A DNA stretch of 23,444 nt from an uncultured Bacteroidales bacterium. Lineage in GTDB: Bacteria; Bacteroidota; Bacteroidia; Bacteroidales; UBA932. The stretch covers positions 1 through 23,444 of the forward strand of contig URDD01000042.1 in NCBI GenBank assembly GCA_900546395.1, read 5' to 3'. Numbering within the stretch: position 1 is the stretch's first letter; every line of letters begins with the position of its first letter. The position numbers were made by a program, and so were the translations under genes. The notes beneath the pieces are model-generated. The model did no database searches, was not told the DNA's origin, and saw only the letters and a program-made list of their open reading frames with translations. Positions 1 to 6,023 of this stretch are shown here, in pieces.

Positions 1-18
1 CCGACCCTTTTGGGTCGG
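1..18. terminator. Perfect 7-bp hairpin at window edge, possible terminator
   Basis: CCGACCC and GGGTCGG flank a TTTT loop, giving a GC-rich perfect stem. On the minus strand it lies about 90 bases past the pssA stop, so it could end that transcript, with any U-run outside the window. On the plus strand the following bases (CTCCTTC) are not a T-run. A second small inverted repeat, GTTCGT/ACGAAC at 35-51, sits between it and pssA. The direction of action cannot be settled here. Confidence 0.4.
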
Positions 19-106
19 CTCCTTCTATTAATGAGTTCGTCCGGCACGAACATACTTTAACTGGTGTCGTGTCTACCTTATCTGGTTTGATTTGAAAGAA
101 TGCGTA

Positions 107-835
107 CTATCTGCCGAAAAGCGGTTTTGACAGCAGATTCAGAATCACGTAGGAAGTGAATATCAGAAGGACAATCATAGACCAGTTGAGCCCGAGAATA
201 ATTGTCAGCAAAACAGAAATGAGAATGGTGGCAAGGAAGGTTACCCTCTGTTTGTAGAGAGGCGAACTCTTGCTGACCGGCTTAGCCGATTTCATGGAGA
301 ACATAGGTATCTCACTTACAAGAAGTGAGGAAAGAACCACCGAAAGAAGGGGTATAAATACTTTTCCGGAAGCCCAGACTGTAAGATAGCTGTACGGTTC
401 GTGCAGTATATAGTATGCAAGGGAGCCGCATATCATTGCGCTGGCAGGAGTTGCCAGACCGATGAAATTTTCAGTCTGTCTCTCGTCAATATTGAATTTT
501 GCAAGTCTTAATGCAGAGAAGACAGCAATAATCATGGGAATATAGTTCCAGAAAGAGCTCCCGCCCAACTCAAACATAAGGCGGTAAAGCATTATTGAAG
601 GCAGAAGTCCGAAACTAATCATATCTGCCAGAGAGTCAAGCTCTTTTCCCATAGGGGAATATGCTTTCAGAGCACGGGCTGAGAAACCGTCAAGAAAATC
701 ACAGACAGCAGCACTCAGCATCAGAATAAACGATATGTCGATTCTTCCCTCAAATGCACAAATAATCCCCGCTGAACCGCAGATAAGGTTCAGCGAGGTA
801 ATACTGTTAGGAATACTTTTTATAATTATATTCAT
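107..835 (-). CDS. pssA: CDP-diacylglycerol--serine O-phosphatidyltransferase
   Basis: This 242-residue integral membrane enzyme should transfer a phosphatidyl group from CDP-diacylglycerol to L-serine. The product, phosphatidylserine, is the precursor of phosphatidylethanolamine. The CDP-alcohol phosphatidyltransferase signature is complete: D46, D49-G50, A53-R54, G63, D67 and D71 follow the D-x2-DG-x2-AR-x8-G-x3-D-x3-D pattern, with the aspartates expected to bind metal and catalyse. Several hydrophobic segments surround it, including two near the C-terminus, as expected for the family. The ATG overlaps the stop of the upstream aminopeptidase gene by 4 bp, which implies translational coupling. 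Assignment to the serine rather than glycerol or inositol branch rests on overall length, N-terminal similarity and common Bacteroidota annotation, so it is slightly less certain than the family. Confidence 0.9.
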   Translation of the reverse strand: MNIIIKSIPNSITSLNLICGSAGIICAFEGRIDISFILMLSAAVCDFLDGFSARALKAYSPMGKELDSLADMISFGLLPSIMLYRLMFELGGSSFWNYIPMIIAVFSALRLAKFNIDERQTENFIGLATPASAMICGSLAYYILHEPYSYLTVWASGKVFIPLLSVVLSSLLVSEIPMFSMKSAKPVSKSSPLYKQRVTFLATILISVLLTIILGLNWSMIVLLIFTSYVILNLLSKPLFGR

Positions 836-2022
836 TTGATGCCGAGCTTCTTCTTTATGTCTTTAGGAAGAGCATCCTTGTGTACAAGAATGTTCATTGT
901 CTTATAGCGTACAAAAGCATCAGATACATACCAGATACCGTTGTATTTTCCTGTTTCTCCCCAAGAATTCTTTACAATGAAGAAATCATGGCCGTTCTGG
1001 TCTTTTGCAAGACCGTATATCTGCATTCCATGATCATCTGTAGTGGTTTTTCTGTCATAGCCGTCCTGCCTCATTTCTGCAGTAATCTTGACATCATCGG
1101 CAGTGAGGGTCTCTTTTTTCTGCTCGGCAGCTTTTCCGACCCAGCGCTCCTGATCAGAACCTGCACTAGGCTTGTCAACTTCAGCGATGATTCCAAGACC
1201 GTCGCGGGTAAAGCCCTTCTCACTTACGTCTGTACCCCAGGCGATTGTATAGCCGTTGTTGATGGCATTGTACATTATTTCCATCATCTCGTCCAAAGGA
1301 ACATTGTATGAAGCATCCCATCTCCAGTTGTCGCCGATTTCGAGAACAAACTCTTTGTAGTAAGGGTGATGGGTATAGGATGTGATTGAAACATAGTCAT
1401 CAGCATTGATGCCGAGGTAATCCCTGTATGATTCTGGGGTATATTTGACTCCGTTTACTTCGAATTCCTGAGGAATTTTGCCCATATAAGCATCAAGAAT
1501 GCCGTCGAATCCGTTAAGCCATGCTGTTGTAAGTGTTCTGTTAGGGTTTGAAGCTACGGCTTTTACATAAGCTGCAAGTACGGCATCAAGCTCTGACTGT
1601 TCAGGCATGTCAGTACCGTAATTAAGGCCTTTATATATATTGTCAGGAATAATTCCGTAGTTCTGTATAACAGTAAGTACATCTTCGCATGAACTTCCGG
1701 CACCGAAACGGAGGTCTCCGTCAAGCCTTACGTATTTGACAGCCCTGTCATGGTAGGAATTGCGGACGATGAACATTTCAGACAAGTCAACATCCTTATA
1801 GCCCTTTATCCTCATTATTTCAGACTCAATGAAGCCAATTCCGGAATAGCTCCAGCAAGTACCGGAACGGAACTGGTTCTTAATGGATGAAATAGGAACT
1901 TCTTTTACTGTGGTGAATTGATACTCAGGAGTGTTGCTTTCTTTCTTGTCCTGAGCCTGAGCGGATGTGGCAGTAAGAAGGATAGTCGCAGCTACTGCCG
2001 GAATAAATCTGTTCAAATTCAT
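832..2022 (-). CDS. Secreted aminopeptidase C / bleomycin-hydrolase-like C1B cysteine peptidase
   Basis: A 396-residue papain-fold peptidase of the C1B (PepC/bleomycin hydrolase) type. Residues 1-24 form a signal peptide ending in AQAQ, so the protein is exported, probably to the periplasm; classical PepC enzymes are cytosolic. The oxyanion glutamine (Q50) and nucleophile C56 lie in NQFRSGTCWSYS. The catalytic His is H331 (DDHGMQIYG) and the Asn is N352 (IVKNSWGE), so the triad is intact. It is somewhat shorter than typical PepC (about 440-450 residues), and such signal-peptide versions are common in Bacteroidota. It is first in a two-gene unit with pssA, whose start overlaps its stop by 4 bp. 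No functional link between peptide trimming and lipid synthesis is evident; shared transcription is the simplest explanation. Confidence 0.88.
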   Translation of the reverse strand: MNLNRFIPAVAATILLTATSAQAQDKKESNTPEYQFTTVKEVPISSIKNQFRSGTCWSYSGIGFIESEIMRIKGYKDVDLSEMFIVRNSYHDRAVKYVRLDGDLRFGAGSSCEDVLTVIQNYGIIPDNIYKGLNYGTDMPEQSELDAVLAAYVKAVASNPNRTLTTAWLNGFDGILDAYMGKIPQEFEVNGVKYTPESYRDYLGINADDYVSITSYTHHPYYKEFVLEIGDNWRWDASYNVPLDEMMEIMYNAINNGYTIAWGTDVSEKGFTRDGLGIIAEVDKPSAGSDQERWVGKAAEQKKETLTADDVKITAEMRQDGYDRKTTTDDHGMQIYGLAKDQNGHDFFIVKNSWGETGKYNGIWYVSDAFVRYKTMNILVHKDALPKDIKKKLGIK

Positions 2023-2074
2023 TTCTTATAAGATTTTGTAAATTAATCATCATTGCACCAACCAATGCAATTAA

Positions 2075-2082
2075 CAAATATA
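2075..2082 (-). promoter_or_regulatory. Candidate -7 element for the pepC-like/pssA unit
   Basis: Read on the minus strand this is TATATTTG, a full match to the Bacteroidales -7 consensus TAnnTTTG, placed 52 bases upstream of the aminopeptidase ATG. No TTTG lies at the expected 19-bp spacing, so it is a partial promoter call. Confidence 0.4.
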
Positions 2083-2123
2083 ATCATTTTGTCCATACAA
2101 GATGATATAAAGTGGAAAATTTG

Positions 2124-2131
2124 TACTTTTG
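2124..2131 (+). promoter_or_regulatory. Candidate -7 element for the alpha/beta hydrolase gene
   Basis: TACTTTTG matches the Bacteroidales -7 consensus TAnnTTTG and lies 52 bases upstream of the ATG at 2184, leaving a leader of plausible length. The nearest upstream TTTG (2088-2091) is about 32 bp away, which is too far for the usual spacing. With the divergent element at 2075-2082 it would make this intergenic region bidirectional. Confidence 0.4.
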
Positions 2132-2183
2132 ACGAGATTTTGATGCTATAGGTAAACGTAAATACTTGAAGAAAGATAATAAT

Positions 2184-2846
2184 ATGTATAGTAAGATAAA
2201 TATCCTTTATGTCCATGGAATGGGAGGAGGCGGTGACAGTAGGATACCTTCCATATTGGCAGAGCATATAAACGGATGCCTGCCTTCCGGATGTATGGTC
2301 AGGGTTTCCGTTATTGTCCGGACTTACAGTTTTGATCCTGAAGAGGCATGGAGACAGATATCTGCATGGGTAGAAGAGTTGAATCCTGCTTTAATAGCAG
2401 GAGAGTCTCTCGGGTCGCTGAATGCAATAAAAATCAAAGGCTTGCCACACGTACTTGTCTCACCATCATTAAATGCCCCCCTTTATTTCGGTTATCTGGC
2501 GTTTCTTGCCTTGATTCCTGGCGTGACTCAGTTACTGGACCGTATTTACAAACCTAGGGAAGGGGACAGGCAGTCGCTTCATTTTACTTTCAGGACAATG
2601 CGCAAGTACAGGAGGCTCAGGAAAGAAGCTTTGGCGAATTCTCCTGCACGTGGCGGCAAGGACAGTTTTTTTGCATTTTTCGGAACGAAAGATCATTACA
2701 GGAAAAGCGGTATAGTAAGCATACGTACTTACAGGAAATATTTCGGTGACAGATATGCTATATATGACGGCACTCACTTTATGGAAGAAGAATTTGTACT
2801 GTCAATGCTTATTCCTGAGATACTTAAAGAACTTGGCTTAAAATAG
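2184..2846 (+). CDS. Alpha/beta hydrolase-fold protein (YqiA-like), substrate unknown
   Basis: A 220-residue predicted cytosolic alpha/beta hydrolase. The N-terminal strand ILYVHGMGGGG resembles the oxyanion-hole HG motif. S75 sits in a nucleophile elbow (GESLGS), D170 in FGTKDHY and H198 in YDGTHFM, in the correct order for a Ser-Asp-His triad. There is no signal peptide. The small size and the GESLGS elbow recall the YqiA/UPF0227 esterases, but family membership beyond the fold is inference. I chose the ATG at 2184 over an upstream in-frame TTG at 2166 because an ATG is available and conserved-looking sequence starts just after it. It stands alone: divergent from the aminopeptidase gene and convergent with gpsA, 14 bases apart. 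A basic stretch (about residues 124-148) lies between the elbow and the Asp, probably part of the cap. Confidence 0.7.
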   Translation: MYSKINILYVHGMGGGGDSRIPSILAEHINGCLPSGCMVRVSVIVRTYSFDPEEAWRQISAWVEELNPALIAGESLGSLNAIKIKGLPHVLVSPSLNAPLYFGYLAFLALIPGVTQLLDRIYKPREGDRQSLHFTFRTMRKYRRLRKEALANSPARGGKDSFFAFFGTKDHYRKSGIVSIRTYRKYFGDRYAIYDGTHFMEEEFVLSMLIPEILKELGLK

Positions 2847-2860
2847 TTATGGTGCCTTAT

Positions 2861-3865
2861 CTATAGTTCAGCCGTAAGTTCTTTCATTCTTTTTCTTGGT
2901 GAAACCCCTTTGTACAGGATATCATAGACCATGTCTGCTATTGGCATTCTTATAAGGTGCTTTCCGTTGATAATATGCATGCATTCGGAGGCGAAATATC
3001 CTTCTGCAATCATTGTCATTTCGTTCAGCGCACTCTTTACCGTGCATCCGTGTCCGATAAGGATGCCGAGCCTGCGGTTTCTGCTGTATGTGGAGTAACA
3101 GGTTACAAGAAGATCTCCCAAATAGGCAGATTCCATAGTATTCCTGCCGAAAGGATAACTTCCGTTTATGAAACCGGTCATTTCGTCTGCGGAAGCTGCA
3201 GCAAGGACAGCTTTGAAATTGTCCCCGTAGCCCAGACCTTCGGCTATTCCGGCAGCAATGGCATATATGTTTTTCAGGATGGCGGCATATTCCGCCCCAT
3301 ACAAGTCTGATGACAAGTGTGTGATAACACTGTCTGAGCGTAGTGATTTTGCTACAGTTGCGGCATTATCCGGATCAGTACATACAACTGTAAGGTATGA
3401 AAGTTTTCCTCTTGATACTTCTTCAGCATGTGAAGGGCCTGCAATTATACCCAACTGTCCGTATGAAAGAGAATATTTGTCGTGAAAGAACTCAGCTACA
3501 GTGCAGTATTCACCAGGAATAATACCTTTTATGGCTGAAATGACGAATTTGTCTTTTAAGGATACGTCAAGTGGCTCCAGAAATGACTTCAGATATGCAG
3601 ATGGTACAGAAACAAGTAATATATCGGACTCTGATACTGTCTTGTTAATGTCGTCTGTGATATTCAGGAGTTTACGGTCAAACTCCAACTCGGAAATATA
3701 TTTAGGGTTTCTTCCGTCTGTATTAAGACCTTCCCGCACTTCGGGATTCCTGATATACCAGCATATCCTGTTTCCTGATTTAGTAAGCAATCCGGCAAGA
3801 GCTGTAGCCCAGCTTCCATAGCCTATTACGCCCCAAACAGCATTGTCTTTGATTTTTAAATCCAT
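2861..3865 (-). CDS. gpsA: NAD(P)H-dependent glycerol-3-phosphate dehydrogenase
   Basis: This 334-residue cytosolic enzyme reduces dihydroxyacetone phosphate to sn-glycerol 3-phosphate, the backbone for phospholipid synthesis. The N-terminal Rossmann motif is IGYGSWATALAG (G15, G17, A20). Further family hallmarks are the VSVPSAYL stretch, the IKGI strand, the GPSHAEEV segment and the C-terminal-domain helix KNIYAIAAGIAEGLGYG, which carries the catalytic lysine. Length is typical. It is the last gene of a minus-strand cluster, 37 bp after maf. No terminator is visible in the 14 bases before the convergent hydrolase gene. Confidence 0.93.
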   Translation of the reverse strand: MDLKIKDNAVWGVIGYGSWATALAGLLTKSGNRICWYIRNPEVREGLNTDGRNPKYISELEFDRKLLNITDDINKTVSESDILLVSVPSAYLKSFLEPLDVSLKDKFVISAIKGIIPGEYCTVAEFFHDKYSLSYGQLGIIAGPSHAEEVSRGKLSYLTVVCTDPDNAATVAKSLRSDSVITHLSSDLYGAEYAAILKNIYAIAAGIAEGLGYGDNFKAVLAAASADEMTGFINGSYPFGRNTMESAYLGDLLVTCYSTYSRNRRLGILIGHGCTVKSALNEMTMIAEGYFASECMHIINGKHLIRMPIADMVYDILYKGVSPRKRMKELTAEL

Positions 3866-3902
3866 ACGCTTGTTTTGATTACAGGTTATTGTCTATGTGA
3901 AA

Positions 3903-4487
3903 TCAGGATAGTTCCATAAATTTTTTCAGTTTTTCATATACAAGGTGTGACGGAAGCCCCATGATTGTATAGAAAGAGCCGTCTATGCGAGTTATTCCGA
4001 TGTGTCCTATCCATTCCTGAATGGCATACGAGCCTGCTTTATCGTAAGGGCTGTATGTGTCAACATAATATTCTATTTCTTTATCTGTCAGTTCTTTAAA
4101 GTGTACATAGGCAGTGTCTGAAAATGTTTCCCTGTTATGGCGGTCTCTTATTGTAACAGCTGTTATAACCTTATGGGCCCGTCCGGAAAGCTGGTGCAGC
4201 ATGTGTATAGCTTCGCTTCTGTCGTGGGGCTTGCCCATAATGCAGTCACCGCACAGTACCATAGTGTCGGAGGTTAAAAGTATCTCATTCTCTTCCAGAG
4301 GCCTGTGGAATCCGTCTGATTTACCTTCAGACATAAGTGCAGGAATATCTTCGTGGGGGATATTACAATTAAAGCTTTCATTGAAGTGATTTTGTGTATC
4401 TACTTCAAAATCAAATCCAAGACTTTCCATTATTTCTTTGCGTCTTGGAGAACTGCTGCCTAAAATTATTTGCTTTTTCACGTTCAT
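3903..4487 (-). CDS. maf: Maf family nucleoside triphosphate pyrophosphatase
   Basis: A 194-residue Maf/Ham1-fold enzyme that hydrolyses non-canonical or pyrimidine NTPs to NMP and pyrophosphate. The signature starts almost at the N-terminus: ILGSSSPRRKEIMESLG, the phosphate-binding SSSPRR loop. The catalytic aspartate follows in LLTSDTMV, then KAGSYAIQEWIG and the C-terminal SFYTIMGLPSHLVYEKL. This pattern fits the dTTP/UTP-cleaving branch, though substrate choice cannot be proved from sequence. The reading frame extends nine codons further to 4514, but the internal ATG at 4487 puts the strand right at the start, as is usual for Maf, and leaves 36 bp after the kdsC-like gene. Confidence 0.9.
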   Translation of the reverse strand: MNVKKQIILGSSSPRRKEIMESLGFDFEVDTQNHFNESFNCNIPHEDIPALMSEGKSDGFHRPLEENEILLTSDTMVLCGDCIMGKPHDRSEAIHMLHQLSGRAHKVITAVTIRDRHNRETFSDTAYVHFKELTDKEIEYYVDTYSPYDKAGSYAIQEWIGHIGITRIDGSFYTIMGLPSHLVYEKLKKFMELS

Positions 4488-4523
4488 TTGCAATAATATC
4501 CCGGGACTTGTCAAAATACGATA

Positions 4524-5069
4524 TCAGAACTTTTTTTTATATTGCTGTACATCCAGCTCCCACTTGCCATGCAGTTTCATCACCATTTCGATTGCAAATC
4601 TTGCACATCCTTTCCCGCCAGGGTATGGTGAAATATAATCTGCAATTGCTTTTACATCAGGGACAGCATCGGCAGGACAGACTCCTATGCCGCATGCGCT
4701 CATTACAGGTGCATCCGGCATATCGTCTCCGAAATACATCACTTCTTCAGGTTTTATTGAATGCCTTTTGCAGAAGTCTTCAAAGTCACTGATTTTGTCC
4801 CTTGAGCCCAAATAAACGTCTTCCTGCTTTACTCCGCAAGTCAGAAAACGCTTGCGGATGCTTTCAGATCGTCCTCCGGTAATTATACCCAGGTGATATC
4901 CCTTCATTGACGCCATCCTCAGTCCGAATCCGTCCTTGGAATCAAAAGTACGGAATAACTCTCCGTCAAGGTTTGCGAAAATTCCTCCGTTGGTAAGCAC
5001 GCCGTCAACATCGAAGACAAATGCTTTTATGCTGCATAGTGCTGTATCAAACTGTTGTTTCTTTTTCAT
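4524..5069 (-). CDS. kdsC: KdsC-like HAD phosphatase (KDO-8-phosphate phosphatase)
   Basis: A 181-residue HAD-superfamily phosphatase without a cap domain (C0 type), probably removing phosphate from 3-deoxy-D-manno-octulosonate 8-phosphate in lipid A-core synthesis. Motif I is FDVDGVLTNGG with nucleophile D20 and acid/base D22. Motif II is GIITGGRS, the motif III lysine is K92, and motif IV is YFGDDMPDAPVM (D115, D116). The C-terminal GGKGCARFAIE resembles the KdsC tail that reaches a neighbouring subunit's active site. Related C0 enzymes act on other sugar acid phosphates, so the substrate is inferred. It overlaps the DUF3467 gene by 4 bp and lies in the same operon as maf and gpsA. Confidence 0.85.
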   Translation of the reverse strand: MKKKQQFDTALCSIKAFVFDVDGVLTNGGIFANLDGELFRTFDSKDGFGLRMASMKGYHLGIITGGRSESIRKRFLTCGVKQEDVYLGSRDKISDFEDFCKRHSIKPEEVMYFGDDMPDAPVMSACGIGVCPADAVPDVKAIADYISPYPGGKGCARFAIEMVMKLHGKWELDVQQYKKKF

Positions 5070-5380
5070 GACATTGCTCCGTTGTTTCCTCCCAGTCCAC
5101 CCATCGGAAAGGTATTTCTGGCGGTGTCTCCGAATGTTATAGGACCGTTCTGTGTTTCGTATTTGTTGATATTGTCCTGCAGGGCGAGGAAGAGTCGTTT
5201 TGCATGTTCAGGAGTCATTATTATCCTGTTTGTCACTTCAGGTTTTGGAAGCCCTGGGAGCATTGATGCAAAATCTATTATGAATTCGCTGTGAGAATGA
5301 GTTATGATGGCCAGATTTGAGTATGAGCCTTTGGCTACTTCCTGTTTGAGATCTATGCTCAATCCTTTTTCATTTTCCAT
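5066..5380 (-). CDS. DUF3467 domain-containing protein
   Basis: A 104-residue protein of the DUF3467 family, function unknown. It has no signal peptide or membrane segment. Visible family features are the N-terminal beta-type stretch YSNLAIITHSHSEFIIDFA, then PGLPKPEVTNRIIMTPEHAKRLFLALQDNI, followed by a helix and a glycine/asparagine-rich tail (FPMGGLGGNNGA). It overlaps the start of the KdsC-like gene by 4 bp, so the two are probably translated together. In other bacteria the family often sits beside housekeeping genes, so the neighbourhood gives no specific clue. Confidence 0.8.
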   Translation of the reverse strand: MENEKGLSIDLKQEVAKGSYSNLAIITHSHSEFIIDFASMLPGLPKPEVTNRIIMTPEHAKRLFLALQDNINKYETQNGPITFGDTARNTFPMGGLGGNNGAMS

Positions 5381-5419
5381 AATCGATAGGAATATAGGGA
5401 GTTGTACAATATAATATGA

Positions 5420-5815
5420 CTATTTGTTATGGCATTCGTGTGAGTGTCCGCCGTGTTCGCACTGATGTTCTCCATCATGGTGGCTTTCGCATCCGATTCC
5501 GGAGTCGCGTATAGCACCGGCAAGGTAGCCTCCTACGACGACGCCTACAGGTCCTCCGCAGCCTCTTACGACTTTTATATTATGGGATTCGAGTTTGTTT
5601 TTAGCTCCGTCTCCCATTGATCCGGCGAGCATGACTTCTACTCCTATGTTTTGAAGTTCGGCTGCTATTCCTGACTTGCAGCCGCACCCCTGCGGAGATG
5701 GAAGTTCTTCTATTTTTGTGATTTGCCTGTCTTCGACAGTAAATATGGTATAGTGGTCACAATGGCCGAAATGGTCGTCAACCACACCGTTTCGTGTAGG
5801 AACTGCTATTTTCAT
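5420..5815 (-). CDS. NifX/NifB-type iron-molybdenum-cluster-binding domain protein with His/Cys tail
   Basis: A 131-residue protein of the dinitrogenase FeMo-cofactor-binding fold (NifX/NifY/NifB C-terminal type). The core runs from KIAVPTRNGVVDDHFGHCD (FGHCD at 16-20) through C44 and C46 to GCGGPVGVVVGGYLAGA. Such stand-alone proteins are widespread in anaerobes without nitrogenase and probably bind or carry a metal cluster. The last 23 residues hold three Cys (109, 119, 128) and seven His (112, 113, 117, 121, 124, 126, 129), a clear metal-binding tail. I use the ATG at 5815; an upstream TTG at 5845 would add ten residues ahead of the first strand. It is the first gene of the cluster running to gpsA, 39 bp ahead of the DUF3467 gene. 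Confidence 0.83.
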   Translation of the reverse strand: MKIAVPTRNGVVDDHFGHCDHYTIFTVEDRQITKIEELPSPQGCGCKSGIAAELQNIGVEVMLAGSMGDGAKNKLESHNIKVVRGCGGPVGVVVGGYLAGAIRDSGIGCESHHDGEHQCEHGGHSHECHNK

Positions 5816-5866
5816 TTCGCTTATATTTTTATTCAAGTTTTGCAATTAACAAAATATTGATATCTG

Positions 5867-5910
5867 AGGAGTTGTGCAGTGCTTGCAAAACATTCTCCAC
5901 TGCACATCCT
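5867..5910 (-). promoter_or_regulatory. Stable hairpin in the leader of the nifX-like operon
   Basis: TGTGCAGTG (5873-5881) and CACTGCACA (5898-5906) form a perfect 9-bp stem. It extends to 13 bp by pairing AGGA with TCCT across a two-base bulge; the loop is 16 bases. It lies between the predicted start of transcription near 5942 and the ATG at 5815. On the minus strand no U-run follows, so it is not a classical intrinsic terminator for the UvrA-like gene upstream. It may be a leader structure, a processing site or an atypical terminator. Confidence 0.5.
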
Positions 5911-5948
5911 TCTGTTAGTTTTGTGTTCCATAACAAGCCGGAACTTTG

Positions 5949-5979
5949 CAAAGATAACTTTTTTGTACTCAATCTCAAA
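5949..5979 (-). promoter_or_regulatory. Bacteroidales-type promoter for the nifX-like to gpsA operon
   Basis: On the minus strand, TTTG (5979-5976) is followed after exactly 19 bp by TATCTTTG (5956-5949). This is a full match to the Bacteroidota primary sigma factor consensus TTTG-N19-TAnnTTTG. Transcription should start near 5942, giving a leader of roughly 125 bases before the NifX-like ATG at 5815. It is the best promoter match in the window. It sits just after the UvrA-like gene ends, which argues that the cluster is transcribed independently. Confidence 0.7.
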
Positions 5980-6023
5980 TAATATGTTTGCCGCTTTATG
6001 CAAGTTTATGTATTGTTTTATAC

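Noticed and set aside
880..1311. 143-codon plus-strand open frame
   Set aside because: It lies wholly inside the aminopeptidase gene on the other strand, whose catalytic motifs are convincing, and its product resembles no family.
2043..2267. 74-codon minus-strand frame in the pepC/hydrolase intergenic region
   Set aside because: It covers the bidirectional promoter region and the start of the hydrolase gene and shows no family features.
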